Assembly: GCA_032718475.1 (NCBI GenBank) | Contig: JAUCBJ010005755.1 | Location: 1-39,832 of the forward strand | DNA length: 39,832 nt | Direction of reading: 5' to 3' | DNA from: Nemertoderma westbladi | Lineage: Eukaryota > Xenacoelomorpha > Nemertodermatida > Nemertodermatidae | In this document: positions 1 through 10,086 of the stretch, piece after piece | Position numbering within the stretch: the stretch's first letter is position 1 | Layout of the letters: each line of letters begins with the position of its first letter | Notes under the pieces: generated by a model | Told to the model about the DNA's origin: nothing | What the model saw: only the letters and a program-made list of their open reading frames with translations | Databases searched by the model: none | Made by a program: the position numbers and the translations under genes

Positions 1-3000
1 AGGAACGTATAGGAAAGTAGGAACGTATAAGAAAGTAGGAACGTATAGGAAAGTAGGAACGTATAGGAAAGTAGGAAAGTATAGGAAAGTAGGAACGTAT
101 AGGAAAGTAGGAAAGTATAGGAAAGTAGGAACGTATAGGAAAGTAGGAACGTATAAGAAAGTAGGAACGTATAAGAAAGTAGGAACGTATAGGAAAGTAG
201 GAACGTATAGGAAAGTAGGAACGTATAAGAAAGTAGGAACGTATAGGAAAGTAGGAACGTATAGGAAAGTAGGAAAGTATAGGAAAGTAGGAACGTATAG
301 GAAAGTAGGAAAGTATAGGAAAGTAGGAACGTATAGGAAAGTAGGAACGTATAAGAAAGTAGGAACGTATAGGAAAGTAGGAACGTATAAGAAAGTAGGA
401 ACGTATAGGAAAGTAGGAACGTATAAGAAAGTAGGAACGTATAGGAAAGTAGGAAAGTATAGGAAAGTAGGAACGTATAAGAAAGTAGGAACGTATAGGA
501 AAGTAGGAACGTATAGGAAAGTAGGAAAGTATAGGAAAGTAGGAACGTATAGGAAAGTAGGAAAGTATAGGAAAGTAGGAACGTATAGGAAAGTAGGAAC
601 GTATAAGAAAGTAGGAACGTATAGGAAAGTAGGAACGTATAGGAAAGTAGGAACGTATAGGAAAGTAGGAACGTATAGGAAAGTAGGAACGTATAGGAAA
701 GTAGGAACGTATAGGAAAGTAGGAACGTATAGGAAAGTAGGATCGTATAGGAAAGTAGGAACGTATAGGAAAGTAGGAATGTATTGGAAAGTAGGAACGT
801 ATAGGAAAGTAGGAACGTATAGGAAAGTAGGAACGTATAGGAAAGTAGGAACGTATAGGAAAGTAGGAAAGTATAGGAAAGTAGGAACGTATAGGAAAGT
901 AGGAACGTATAGGAAAGTAGGAACGTATAGGAAAGTAGGAACGTATAGGAAAGTAGGAACGTTAAGGAAAGTAGGAACGTAAAGGAAAGTAGGAACGTAT
1001 AGGAAAGTAGGAACGTATAGGAAAGTAGGAACGTTAAGGAAAGTAGGAACGTATAGGAAAGTAGGAACGTATAGGAAAGTAGGAACGTTAAGGAAAGTAG
1101 GAACGTATAGGAAAGTAGGAACGTATAGGAAAGTAGGAACGTATAGGAAAGTAGGAACGTATAGGAAAGTAGGAACGTTAAGGAAAGTAGGAACGTAAAG
1201 GAAAGTAGGAACGTATAGGAAAGTAGGAACGTATAGGAAAGTAGGAACGTTAAGGAAAGTAGGAACGTATAGGAAAGTAGGAACGTATAGGAAAGTAGGA
1301 ACGTATAGGAAAGTAGGATCGTATAGGAAAGTAGGAACGTATAGGAAAGTAGGAACGTATAGGAAAGTAGGAACGTATAGGAAAGTAGGAACGTATAAGA
1401 AAGTAGGAATGTATTGGAAAGTAGGAACGTATAGGAAAGTATAGGAACGTATAGGAAAGTAGGAACGTATAGGAAAGTAGGAACGTATAGGAAAGTAGGA
1501 ATGTATTGGAAAGTAGGAACGTATAGGAAAGTAGGAACGTATAGGAAAGTAGGAACGTATAGGAAAGTAGGAACGTATAGGAAAGTAGGAACGTATAGGA
1601 AAGTAGGAACGTTAAGGAAAGTAGGAACGTAAAGGAAAGTAGGAACGTATAGGAAAGTAGGAACGTATAAGAAAGTAGGAACGTATAGGAAAGTAGGAAC
1701 GTATAGGAAAGTAGGAACGTATAGGAAAGTAGGAAAGTATAGGAAAGTAGGAACGTATAAGAAAGTAGGAACGTATAGGAAAGTAGGAACGTATAGGAAA
1801 GTAGGAAAGTATAGGAAAGTAGGAACGTATAGGAAAGTAGGAAAGTATAGGAAAGTAGGAACGTATAGGAAAGTAGGAACGTATAAGAAAGTAGGAACGT
1901 ATAGGAAAGTAGGAACGTATAAGAAAGTAGGAACGTATAGGAAAGTAGGAACGTATAAGAAAGTAGGAACGTATAGGAAAGTAGGAACGTATAGGAAAGT
2001 AGGAACGTATAGGAAAGTAGGAACGTATAAGAAAGTAGGAACGTATAGGAAAGTAGGAACGTATAGGAAAGTAGGATCGTATAGGAAAGTAGGAACGTAT
2101 AGGAAAGTAGGAACGTAAAGGAAAGTAGGAACGTATAGGAAAGTAGGAACGTATAGGAAAGTAGGAACGTTAAGGAAAGTAGGAACGTATAGGAAAGTAG
2201 GAACGTATAGGAAAGTAGGAACGTATAAGAAAGTAGGAACGTATAGGAAAGTAGGAACGTATAGGAAAGTAGGAACGTATAGGAAAGTAGGAACGTATAG
2301 GAAAGTAGGAACGTTAAGGAAAGTAGGAACGTAAAGGAAAGTAGGAACGTATAGGAAAGTAGGAACGTATAGGAAAGTAGGAACGTTAAGGAAAGTAGGA
2401 ACGTATAGGAAAGTAGGAACGTATAGGAAAGTAGGAACGTATAGGAAAGTAGGAACGTATAGGAAAGTAGGAATGTAGGAATGTATTGGAAAGTAGGAAC
2501 GTATAGGAAAGTAGGAACGTATAAGAAAGTAGGAACGTATAGGAAAGTAGGAACGTATAGGAAAGTAGGAACGTATAGGAAAGTAGGAACGTATAAGAAA
2601 GTAGGAACGTATAGGAAAGTAGGAACGTATAGGAAAGTAGGGACGTATAGGAAAGTAGGAACGTATAGGAAAGTAGGAATGTATAGGAAAGTAGGAACGT
2701 ATAGGAAAGTAGGAACGTATAGGAAAGTAGGAATGTATTGGAAAGTAGGACGGTATAGGAAAGTAGGAACGTATAGGAAAATAGGAACGTATAGGAAAGT
2801 AGGAACGTATAGGAAAGTAGGAACGTATAGGAAAGTAGGAACGTATAGGAAAGTAGGAACGTATAGGAAAGTAGGAACGTATAGGAAAGTAGGAACGTAT
2901 AGGAAAGTATTGGAAAGTAGGAACGTTTAGGAAAGTTGGAACGTATAGGAAAGTAGGAACGTATAGGAAAGTAGGAATGTATTGGAAAGTAGGGACGTAT

Positions 3001-3240
3001 AGGAAAGTAGGAACGTATTGGAAAGTTGGAACGTATAGGAAAGTAGGAACGTATAGGAAAGTAGGAACGTATAGGAAAGTAGGAACGTATAGGAAAGTAG
3101 GAACGTATAGGAAAGTAGGAACGTATAGGAAAGTTGGAACGTATAGGAAAGTAGGAATGTATTGGAAAGTAGGAACGTATAGGAAAGTAGGAACGTATAG
3201 GAAAGTAGGAACGTTTAGGAAAGTTGGAACGTATAGGAAC
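1..3240. repeat. 18-bp minisatellite array, about 180 copies, open at left edge
   Basis: The unit aggaacgtataggaaagt is repeated head to tail from base 1 to about 3240, so the array extends beyond the window. Variants recur in interspersed patterns (tataag, aaagta for aacgta, gttaag, gtattgg), which suggests unequal exchange of blocks rather than random decay. Because 18 is a multiple of 3 and the unit has no stop codon in some frames, both strands contain long open frames (VGTYRK repeats on plus, FPIRSY repeats on minus). I do not consider these genes. The array ends at about 3240 in aaccggttcc. Confidence 0.97.
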
Positions 3241-3790
3241 CGGTTCCACTAACTTGTCGGGTCGGTAAAATTCGCATGTATCTGAAAGACGCCGAACTTA
3301 CCGTTCTGCTGCTTTCTTTAGAAAGTGTTTATCGGCGAAGTGAGGGAGGGATGTTTGGTAATTAAAGCTCTGCTGGCGGCCCATCGCAGCCAGAACGTCG
3401 TACTCCAGATGAGATCGGAATTCGGAGGACCTCGTTGTGGTATCCGCCAAGTCAACCTGAAATTATTCGCAAACATCTTATGATTAAATATTTTTTGGCT
3501 AGGCCTATTTCGCCAACATATATGTTGGCGAAATAGGCCTAGCAAAAAAATACCATGGAATAGGTTGATGTGGAGTATAAATAACAGGGTAATAAATAAT
3601 TTATTACCTTTATGGTTCACGTGATTAAGTTTCCCGCTGCTGTAAATCTAAAGGTTTATTATGATATATCGATACATTATTGTAAATATTTATTATTATA
3701 CGTTGAAATAAACAGTCGAATCCAATTTTATCAACAACTGAATTAACTGACTAACATGCACGGATCAGCATTCGAAGCACTGTACAAACT
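3241..3790. other. Non-coding spacer between minisatellite and MITE
   Basis: I recognise no gene here. The only clear structure is the long palindrome at 3489-3552, listed separately. A minus-strand open frame of about 100 codons runs through the palindrome and looks like chance. Confidence 0.5.
3489..3552. repeat. Near-perfect 64-bp palindrome without spacer
   Basis: Positions 3498-3520 are the exact reverse complement of 3521-3543 (23-bp arms, no loop). Beyond one mismatch (3497/3544) the pairing continues through a T-run/A-run to 3489 and 3552. The arms contain aggcctatttcgccaaca. It could extrude as a cruciform or fold as an RNA hairpin. No flanking target duplication is evident. Confidence 0.9.
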
Positions 3791-4001
3791 GTGTTAACTT
3801 TCGTTTATTGTTTTGGTTCCCCCCAACACGCCTTTGTAACCTGCACCTTTACTAACCTGCTCCTTTAAATGTACAAAACTGTACAAAACAAAGAGGTAAG
3901 TCGCGTTAGGTCCCATGCCATTTAAAAGGAGCACGTTAGTAAAGGAGCAGGTTTACAGAGGCGTGTTGGGGGAACCAAAACAATAAGACGAAAGTTAACA
4001 C
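3791..4001. mobile_element. MITE-like inverted-repeat element, 211 bp
   Basis: The left end begins gtgttaactttcgtttattg and the right end reads as its reverse complement, ending gttaacac. Complementarity extends about 54 bp inward with small differences, covering the ttttggttccccccaacacg and cctgctccttta blocks. No coding capacity. Target duplications are not obvious. Parts of the same family occur at 7595-7697, 9926-9983, 10572-10627 and 17592-17652. It lies in or just beyond the first intron of the minus-strand GRDP-like gene. Confidence 0.85.
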
Positions 4002-4129
4002 ATGATGTTTGATGTTACAAGATTATGCAGGTTATTTAATTGGGTCTTTGTATTGTACTCACACCTAATTACTTGCGATGCTAGCCTATTGATTTGCACT
4101 TTATTGACTGATATAAAATATAAACTAAC

Positions 4130-4534
4130 CACAAAAGGTTGACTCCCATAGGCTGATTGCCACAGTTTACGGGCAGCGTCGGTGGCTGCATTCCGTCCAT
4201 CCTCCCACAGATAGCGGTGATCAAGAAGCTTACCGAACAACGATATGCAGTCGTCCCGGTACGCAACCGGAGACAACATGTGGCAATGCCACGCCCACTC
4301 GATGTCCAATGGAGGGGACAATGTGTCGCTGCTATTGGCTGCTACCAGGGGCAACCAAAGGGTCTCGTAGCGACGTACCGCGTTGACCGCAGTAACGCCG
4401 CTGTATAGCTGTGGGTATTGCTCTACGGTTTGGAGGAACCGGTATTGGGAACACGCAGTGTAGACGAGGTCAACTGAAACTCCAACGTCTTTCCACGATT
4501 TACATTTACACAGCTTATCCGCCGCCAACGCCAT
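4130..4534 (-). CDS. GRDP-like protein (DUF1399), first coding exon only
   Basis: The minus-strand frame opens with ATG at 4534 (MALAADKLCKCKSW...) and encodes about 135 residues typical of the start of DUF1399 / glycine-rich-domain proteins. Recognisable elements are a VSVDLVYTACSQYRFL helix, a YETLWLPLVA segment, and the signature DIEWAWHCHMLSPVAYRDDC with its conserved W-x-x-H-C-H. In the family this is followed by a tail like RKLWQSAYGSQPF, as seen here. Just after QPF the sequence reads gtggttagttt, giving a plausible 5' splice site (gttagt, 4129 downward). I therefore end the exon near 4130, although the open frame runs on to 3995. No further exons are visible to the left before the minisatellite, so they lie outside the window or are lost. 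The molecular function of the family in animals is poorly defined. It could also be a gene fragment. Confidence 0.75.
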
Positions 4535-4800
4535 AGCGCAAGTGAGTAGGCCTTCCTATATGTCCTACAGTCCTACTGTCCTAGGCTCCTCAAACTTCGG
4601 TGATTAATTTAACTAAATTAATAGTAGTAATTGTGCAGAGTCAGTGGGTTGGTATGGTTGTGGCGTTAGGCCTACCCCTAGCTGCCTGGCTGCCAGCATA
4701 CCTACTGGCTACCAGCAACAGCAAGCATACCGAGAAGCAGCACTGCAGGTAAATACTGAAATATGATTCCGAGTCAATGGGTAGAGCGAGTCAAATAGTA
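4535..4800. other. Upstream region of the GRDP-like gene
   Basis: This is the 5' flank of the minus-strand exon. It contains several taggcct motifs and a locally GC-richer stretch (4670-4750) rich in ctggctg/cagca words. No clear promoter element was seen. Confidence 0.35.
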
Positions 4801-5178
4801 CAACAGGTTAAAGAGTATAAAAAATAGAAAAAAGGGTACAACAGGACAAATTTAACAACAGCCATGTCAAAAGGGTACAAAAAATACAAAAACCTCGTCA
4901 AAAGGTACAAATGTTATAGAAAGGGTACAACAGGACAAAGTGTACAACAGCCATGTCATAGGTACAAAAACCACGTCAAAGGGTACAAATGTTATAGAAA
5001 GGGTACCGGTACAACAGGACAAAGTGAACAACAGCCATATGTCAAAGGGAACAAAATCCACGTCAAAGGGTACAAATGTTATAGAAAGGGTACAACAGGA
5101 CAAAGTGTACAACAGCCATGTCATAGGGTACAAAAACCACGTCAAAGAGTACAAATGTTATAGAAAGGGTACAACGGG
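4801..5178 (+). repeat. About 84-bp tandem repeat, four to five copies (left part)
   Basis: The unit contains gggtacaacaggacaaagtg, acaacagccatgtca, acaaaaaccacgtcaaaggg and tacaaatgttatagaaa in that order. caggac recurs at intervals of about 90, 84 and 81 bp. The array breaks at 5178 and resumes at 9100 in the same orientation and phase, because the foldback-like element inserted within it. Open frames across it are by-products of the repeat. Confidence 0.9.
5170..5178. repeat. Left 9-bp target-site duplication of foldback-like element
   Basis: tacaacggg here matches tacaacagg at 9100-9108 (8 of 9). Removing the intervening sequence and one copy restores a normal 84-bp repeat unit. Confidence 0.75.
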
Positions 5179-5197
5179 GGTAGGTGCTAAAATGCAC

Positions 5198-5340
5198 AAC
5201 GAGCAACAATGACCAACAACGAGCAACAATGAGCAGCAACGAGCAACAATGAGCAACAACGAGCAATAACGAGCAACAACGAGCAAGAATGAGCAACAAC
5301 GAGCAATAAAAGTACAACAACGAGCAACAATGACCAACAA
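5198..5340 (+). repeat. 10-bp tandem repeats, left arm, outer part
   Basis: Alternating gagcaacaac and gagcaacaat units with occasional gaccaacaac and gagcaataac variants. It is interrupted at 5340/5341 by the LINE tail. Confidence 0.9.
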
Positions 5341-6478
5341 TGAACTGAACTGAACTGAACTGAAATTTATTTTTCACAATAATAGCTTTTAACATAGAAG
5401 AACGCACCGCAAAAATATATAAGATATGAGTATTACTATTATTATATTATTAAACTGTTAAACACAGGTCAATGTTCTTAATAGTGAATGGAGACCGCAT
5501 GTAGCTCAGTGAGCTAGAAATACGCAGCCACCATGGAAGAGCAATTAAATTATTATAAGAAGACAAGAAATTACTTGCAAACCAGCTATGCAGGTAATAG
5601 CTGCAACCAGAGAGGATTGGGGTGAGGGGGGGGGGGGGGGGGGTGGGGGGAACAAATTGAAAATAAAATTGAAGATGAATTCATAAATTATGCACAACTA
5701 AATGTAAACTTTTATTTTTCATACCTCTAGTGTACTGTATAAAATGCAATTAACAATTATTATTAAGAATTAATACAATTGAGATAGTTATTGATAAGTT
5801 TGAAAAGACGATATAAATTAATTTATATTTAATTGAATTTGAGGTACATGACAGGGACTAGATACGTTAATTTAAAATAAATTTTGTTAGTCTAAAATCT
5901 TAAAAGAAAAAATATATATATATGATAAACTAAAGGTCATTTAATAACTTACGTTTTAGTTTTTTTTTAAAAAGATGTTTGTTTGGCAGAGATTTAAGAA
6001 TATTGTCTAAAGAATTCCATATAGTTGGACCGTTGTATGACAGCGAGTTTTTAGCAACTAAAAGTCGAACACGAGGAATAAAATAATTACCAGATAATGC
6101 CGCACGTGTACCATAATTATGGGACTTGCTAGTTTTATTAAACAGATCTGTGAGGGGTGATAGTTTTTTATGGACATCGTACATTATACTGGCAACCTGT
6201 AGTGTGTAAAGTTTGTCTATCGGTAATATACCAAGTTCTTTGTAAATTTGGACAGAGGACGCCCGGTGATGACTGAATGTAATGGCCCGTATTATTTTAT
6301 TAACTTTTGTATGTAATGGCTTAAGCGTAGTCTGATAAGTGTTACCCCAAATAGCAATGCCATACTGTAAATAAGGATGAACCAGGGAAAAGTAAATGAT
6401 GCGCAGTATATTCATAGGAAAATAATGTCGTATTTTATAAAATAATCCACCTATTTTAGAAATTTTCTTGAGCGTTAA
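5341..6478 (-). mobile_element. 5'-truncated non-LTR retrotransposon (CR1/Jockey-like)
   Basis: On the minus strand the sequence ends with gtgaaaaataaatttcag followed by about four ttcag units at 5341-5363: a polyadenylation-like aataaa and then a short tandem tail typical of CR1/Jockey-like LINEs. The other end (6478) cuts abruptly from the reverse-transcriptase thumb coding sequence into the 10-bp repeats. The 10-bp array continues on both sides, so the LINE inserted into the foldback element's arm. The 3' untranslated part is about 590 bp and contains a 20+ G run near 5624-5650. An exact target duplication could not be defined in the repetitive target. Confidence 0.8.
5930..6478 (-). pseudogene. 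Reverse transcriptase C-terminal fragment (LINE ORF2)
   Basis: About 180 residues are readable in one frame, from LTLKKISKIGGLFYKIRHY to the stop at 5930. The order fits the RT thumb and the tail after it: YFSLVHPYLQYGIAIWGNTY (compare the usual LIYPHLxYxxxVWGNT), then HNYGTR..., then GPTIWNSL and FKKKLKRKLL at the end. Palm motifs, including the catalytic aspartates, are absent because of 5' truncation. Upstream codons in the same frame belong to the 10-bp repeats and are not part of the protein. Confidence 0.85.
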
Positions 6479-7008
6479 ATGAGCAACAACGAGCAACAAC
6501 GAGCAACAATGAGCAACAACGAGCAACAACGAGCAATAATGAGCAACAACGAGCAACAACGAGTAACAACGAGCAACAATGAGCAACAACGAGCAACAAT
6601 GAGCAACAACGAGTAACAATGAGCAACAACGAGCAACAATGAGCACAACAACAGCAACAATGAGCAACAACGAGCAATAATAAAGTACAACAACGAGTAA
6701 CAATGAGCAACAATGACCAACAACGAGCAACAATGAGCAACAATGAGCAACAACGAGTAACAATAATGAGCAACAATGACCAACAACGAGCAACAATGGG
6801 CAACAATGAGCAACAACGAGCAACAATAAGCACCCAACAACGAGCAACAACGAGCAATAATAAAGTACAACAACGAGTAACAATCAACTGAGCAACAATG
6901 AGCAACAACGAGCAACAATGAGCAACAATGAGCAACAACGAGCAACAATGAGCAACAACGAGCAACAATGAGTCAACAACGAGTAACAATGAGCAACAAC
7001 GAGCAATA
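6479..7008 (+). repeat. 10-bp tandem repeats, left arm, inner part
   Basis: Continuation of the gagcaacaac/t array after the LINE, about 50 units, with variants such as gagtaacaat and gagcaataataaagtacaac that also occur (inverted) in the right arm. Confidence 0.9.
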
Positions 7009-8531
7009 CATTCATTATACTTATGCAGTATAATGTATCCCAGTAATCCCGAATATATAAGTAGGATATTATAAATAAATTCCCAACCAAGAACTTAATA
7101 AAAAATGCTTCCATACCCGCAATGTCATCAAGATGGTGCACAATACTGCTACTGTATACCGGGACCGGTAGGCCTACAAATATTTATCAGTTTACCTGAT
7201 TTCAGTCTTGTTCTGTTCGGGTAGTGTCGTTGAAACTTACCTCAACCTATTATCTGGTTCTGACTGTCTGATATACGGTACTGTGAAGTGTGAACTGGTT
7301 TTCGTATTATTATTTGTATTTTATACAGTTGGACTTGGACAGTGACCTGATTGCCCGCAGTCCTGAAGTCTGCCTAGCGTTCTATATTACAGACTACTGT
7401 ATAGCTTGGGGGATGGGGTAGGCGTAGGCCAAGCCTATTTTGTATTTGATTTGTTATACAGTATACAGTACTTTAGGCCTATTAAATTTTTATTTATATG
7501 TTGAAGCTTTATATTTCATTTATATTTTACTTGTGTTGACCGGACCCTTATTACCTCAGCTTTTTGTGCCCGTATCCATAATCTTGTAACATGTCTTAAC
7601 TTTAGTTTATTGTTTTGGTTCCCACCAACGCCAACACCTGAACACGCCTCTGTAACCTGGTCCTTTACTAATCTGCTGCCTGCTCCTTTCTACCTTTAAA
7701 GGGCAATGGGTCCGGTCAACGGGTCCTGTCAATTGAGCAAAGGTTCCGTTCAGTAGACTTTGCCCAGTTAGGCATACTGTATTACAGAGTTAAGGTTAAC
7801 AGCCATCATTCGGGCCTAGAAACCAGTATCTACCCCCCTGTCTACCAGCATATGCCCCTGCTAATAGCTTCATTGTTCATTACTTCAGCACTTAGTATTA
7901 TTGCTTAATGTTAGGGGAACGTCACGATTGGGTTAGGCATATCTACAGTACATTTTGTTGGGCAATTTACAGTAGATCCAACTAACGGAAATTCAACTAA
8001 ATTTACCTCTAACTCAATAATTAATTAATCTATGGCGATATTTCAGACCTGAAATGCAAGCGAAGCTCTTAATATTAATTGTACCATGATTGAGAGTTGT
8101 CATAAATTGAATACCGTAGCGATAATAATATAAACAGAACAGATACAGACTAGTCGCAATACGTTTCCTCCTAAAGGGAAACACAATCGCCAGACTTGAG
8201 TGTGATTTACTTGTTGTATTGTGCCGCCACACCCTCCCGGTACTGTATGCTAGTGAAATATAATAGATGATCAATTACCGTAATAGACTGAGCGAAACAT
8301 TGAGCAAATCAACAATAGTGGGAAAAGGGGAATAGAGTGATACACTAGAACGGCCTTCCGTTGAAGGTACACTAGCGCAATTACCGTTTCAGTGTTTCAG
8401 ACTGGGTGTTTTTACTCGCATTCTTACATGGTTTATTAAACAATCGGAAAGAGTCAAAATATATAAAAATAGAGATTAAAAACGTATTTTTTGTCAAATG
8501 CACTAACACGTTTTAGGATGCCCGGAATGTA
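7009..8531. other. Unique core of the foldback-like element
   Basis: About 1.5 kb between the two arms. No open frame here resembles a transposase or any family I know. It contains one copy of the dispersed repeat (7595-7697) and several taggcct words. An 86-codon minus-strand open frame at 8014-8274 is unremarkable. Confidence 0.5.
7595..7697 (+). repeat. Dispersed repeat, one arm of the 3791-4001 family
   Basis: cttaactttagtttattgtt, ttggttccc, aacacgcctctgtaacctg and cctttactaatctgc follow the same order as the left arm of the element at 3791. The partner arm is missing. Confidence 0.75.
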
Positions 8532-9080
8532 ATGTTGCTCATTGTTACTCTTTGTTGTACTTTATTATTGCTCATTGTTACTCTTTGTTGTACTTTATTA
8601 TTGCTCGTTGTTGCTCATTGTTACTCTTTGTTGTACTTTATTATTGCTCGTTCTTGCTCATTGTTGCTCGTTGTTGCTCATTGTTCCTCGTTGTTGTTCG
8701 TTGTTGCTCGTTGTTGCTCATTGTTGCTCGTTGTTGCTCATTGTTGCTAATTGTTACTCGTTGTTGTACTTTATTATTGCTTGTTGTTGCTCATTGTTGC
8801 TCGTTGTTGCTCATTGTTGCTCATTGTTTGCTCATTGTTATTCGTTGTCGTACAGTACTTTATTATTGCTTGTTGTTGCTCGTTGTTGCTCATTGTCGCT
8901 CATTGTTGCTCGTTGTTGGTCATTGTTGGTCATTGTTGCTCATTGTTACTCGTTGTTGTACTTTAATATTGCTCGTTGTTGCTCATTGTTGCTCGTTGTT
9001 GCTCATTGTTGTACTTTATTATTGCTCGTTGTTGCTCATTGTTGCTCATTTTTGCTCGTTGTTGGTCATTGATGCTCGTT
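8532..9080 (-). repeat. 10-bp tandem repeats, right arm (inverted)
   Basis: gttgttgctc/attgttgctc units, the reverse complement of the left arm, with the same variant words (gttgtactttattattgctc). Long open frames on all three plus frames (LLLVVAHCCS-type repeats) are artefacts of the repeat. Confidence 0.93.
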
Positions 9081-9099
9081 GTGCATTTTAGCACCTACC

Positions 9100-9108
9100 T
9101 ACAACAGG
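9100..9108. repeat. Right 9-bp target-site duplication of foldback-like element
   Basis: tacaacagg directly follows the terminal gcacctacc and is the partner of 5170-5178. Confidence 0.75.
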
Positions 9109-9215
9109 ACAAAGTGAACAACAGCCATGTCAAAAGGTACAAATACAAAAACCACGTCAAAGGGTACAATAATGTTATAGAAAGGGTACAACAGGTCAAA
9201 GTGAACAACAGGGAT
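9100..9215 (+). repeat. About 84-bp tandem repeat, right remainder
   Basis: Continues the array of 4801-5178 in the same orientation: tacaacaggacaaagtgaac, cagccatgtca, accacgtcaaagggtaca, atgttatagaaagggtacaac, then decays after 9215. Confidence 0.88.
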
Positions 9216-9252
9216 TTTATACTGTATGAAACTCGCTGGTTACTGTAGTGGC

Positions 9253-9394
9253 GGCCTCAACCCTAATTAAAACTGTCATGTAACCATTAACGGCCTTTCG
9301 GTCCTAGATGGCAATAATGTCAGAAATAAATTCCGCTAAATTTCTTAGATTATGACTTAGGGTTACATGACTCAGTTTTAATTATGGTTGAGCC
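9253..9394. mobile_element. Small MITE-like inverted-repeat element, 142 bp
   Basis: ggcctcaaccctaattaaaa at 9253, continuing to tcatgtaacc at 9285, is matched in inverse by ggttacatgactcagtttta at 9361, continuing to 9394. The arms are about 33 bp with a few differences and a 75-bp core. No clear target duplication. It is too short to code. Confidence 0.8.
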
Positions 9395-9889
9395 TGACCA
9401 ACTAACCATAACCAAAATAATAAACGAACTAAATAACCGCCTGGTATGATACAGCACCTGGTACGAGGTGGCGCGTGGCGGTACTGAACAAGACAATACA
9501 ATTATTCGCATGGAATATTGGTACAGGTAGCAAGTAAGTGGAAAACACCGCCTTTTTCACTCATTTTCAGTTTACTTCTCGCTGCCAATCTGCTGTATAG
9601 GCCGAAAGTCATTTTTTTTTAATAAATTTGAAATTAGTGAAAAAATACTTTTTTAACTAATTTCCTGGAAATTGAGTGAAAATTATTGATTTAGGCCTAG
9701 ATCTCACTCATTTTTTAAAATTTTAGTGAGAAATATAGAAAGGAATCTCAAACAATCTTCCTCGAAACGAAATATACAAAATTTTACAAATTATAAGTAA
9801 AAATATGTTTCTTAATTTCTTTGTATCTTTTTATAAGATAATAAATCTACCTACAGAAGTATTGAGTGAGTAGCCTTGAGGGGGTAGGT
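9395..9889. other. AT-rich non-coding stretch
   Basis: No gene found. The words cactcattttcag, attgagtgaaaa and ctcactcatttt recur in both orientations between 9555 and 9735, suggesting a decayed inverted repeat. Confidence 0.4.
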
Positions 9890-10086
9890 GTAAAACGCGG
9901 ATCCGGATTCCAAATTTATCCATTAAGGGAAAGGAGCAGGTTACAGTGGCACGTTATTTTAACCAAAACAATAAACTAAAGTCAATAGAACAGGATATAG
10001 TTTTATTTTTGGGCGTTTTAAAAATGTAAAAAAAATCGACTTCCGTAGGGACAATGTTAAATGTAGAATCCGGATCCGCGTTTTAC
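9890..10086. mobile_element. 197-bp element with perfect 21-bp inverted ends
   Basis: Positions 9890-9910 and 10066-10086 are exact reverse complements (core cgcggatccggattc). The interior holds a copy of the dispersed repeat at 9926-9983. No target duplication was identified. Non-coding. Confidence 0.85.
9926..9983 (-). repeat. Dispersed repeat copy
   Basis: agggaaaggagcaggttaca, gtggcacgttatttt and aaccaaaacaataaactaaa match the right arm of the 3791-4001 element. It lies within the 9890-10086 inverted-repeat element. Confidence 0.75.

Larger units (their letters stand above)
5179..9099. mobile_element. Foldback-like transposable element with minisatellite arms
   Basis: Both ends are the same sequence inverted: ggtaggtgctaaaatgcac at 5179 and its reverse complement ending at 9099. 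Inside each terminus lies an arm of 10-bp tandem repeats (gagcaacaac/gagcaacaat), in plus orientation on the left (5198-5340 and 6479-7008) and inverted on the right (8532-9080). The inner arm ends also correspond (gcaatacattc against gcaacattacattcc inverted). A 9-bp flanking duplication is present. Long terminal inverted repeats made of short tandem repeats around a unique core resemble Drosophila FB elements, which also make 9-bp duplications. No transposase is visible, so it looks non-autonomous. A LINE fragment interrupts the left arm. Confidence 0.8.

Noticed and set aside
1-3240. CRISPR-like array
   Set aside because: Units are directly adjacent without unique spacers, and the genome is animal.
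2386-3249. 287-codon minus-strand frame and related plus frames in the 18-bp array
   Set aside because: Period divisible by three and no stop in the unit. Both strands are open, so the frames follow from the repeat.
3318-3620. 100-codon minus-strand frame
   Set aside because: Passes through the long palindrome. No family resemblance.
5495-5530. tRNA-like A-box (gtagctcagtgagctaga)
   Set aside because: It is a short palindrome without B-box or cloverleaf and lies in the LINE 3' untranslated part.
8542-9091. Several Leu/Val/Cys/His-rich frames in the right arm, mirrored on the left at 6456-6989
   Set aside because: They are the 10-bp repeat read in different frames. Hydrophobicity comes from ttg/ctc words.
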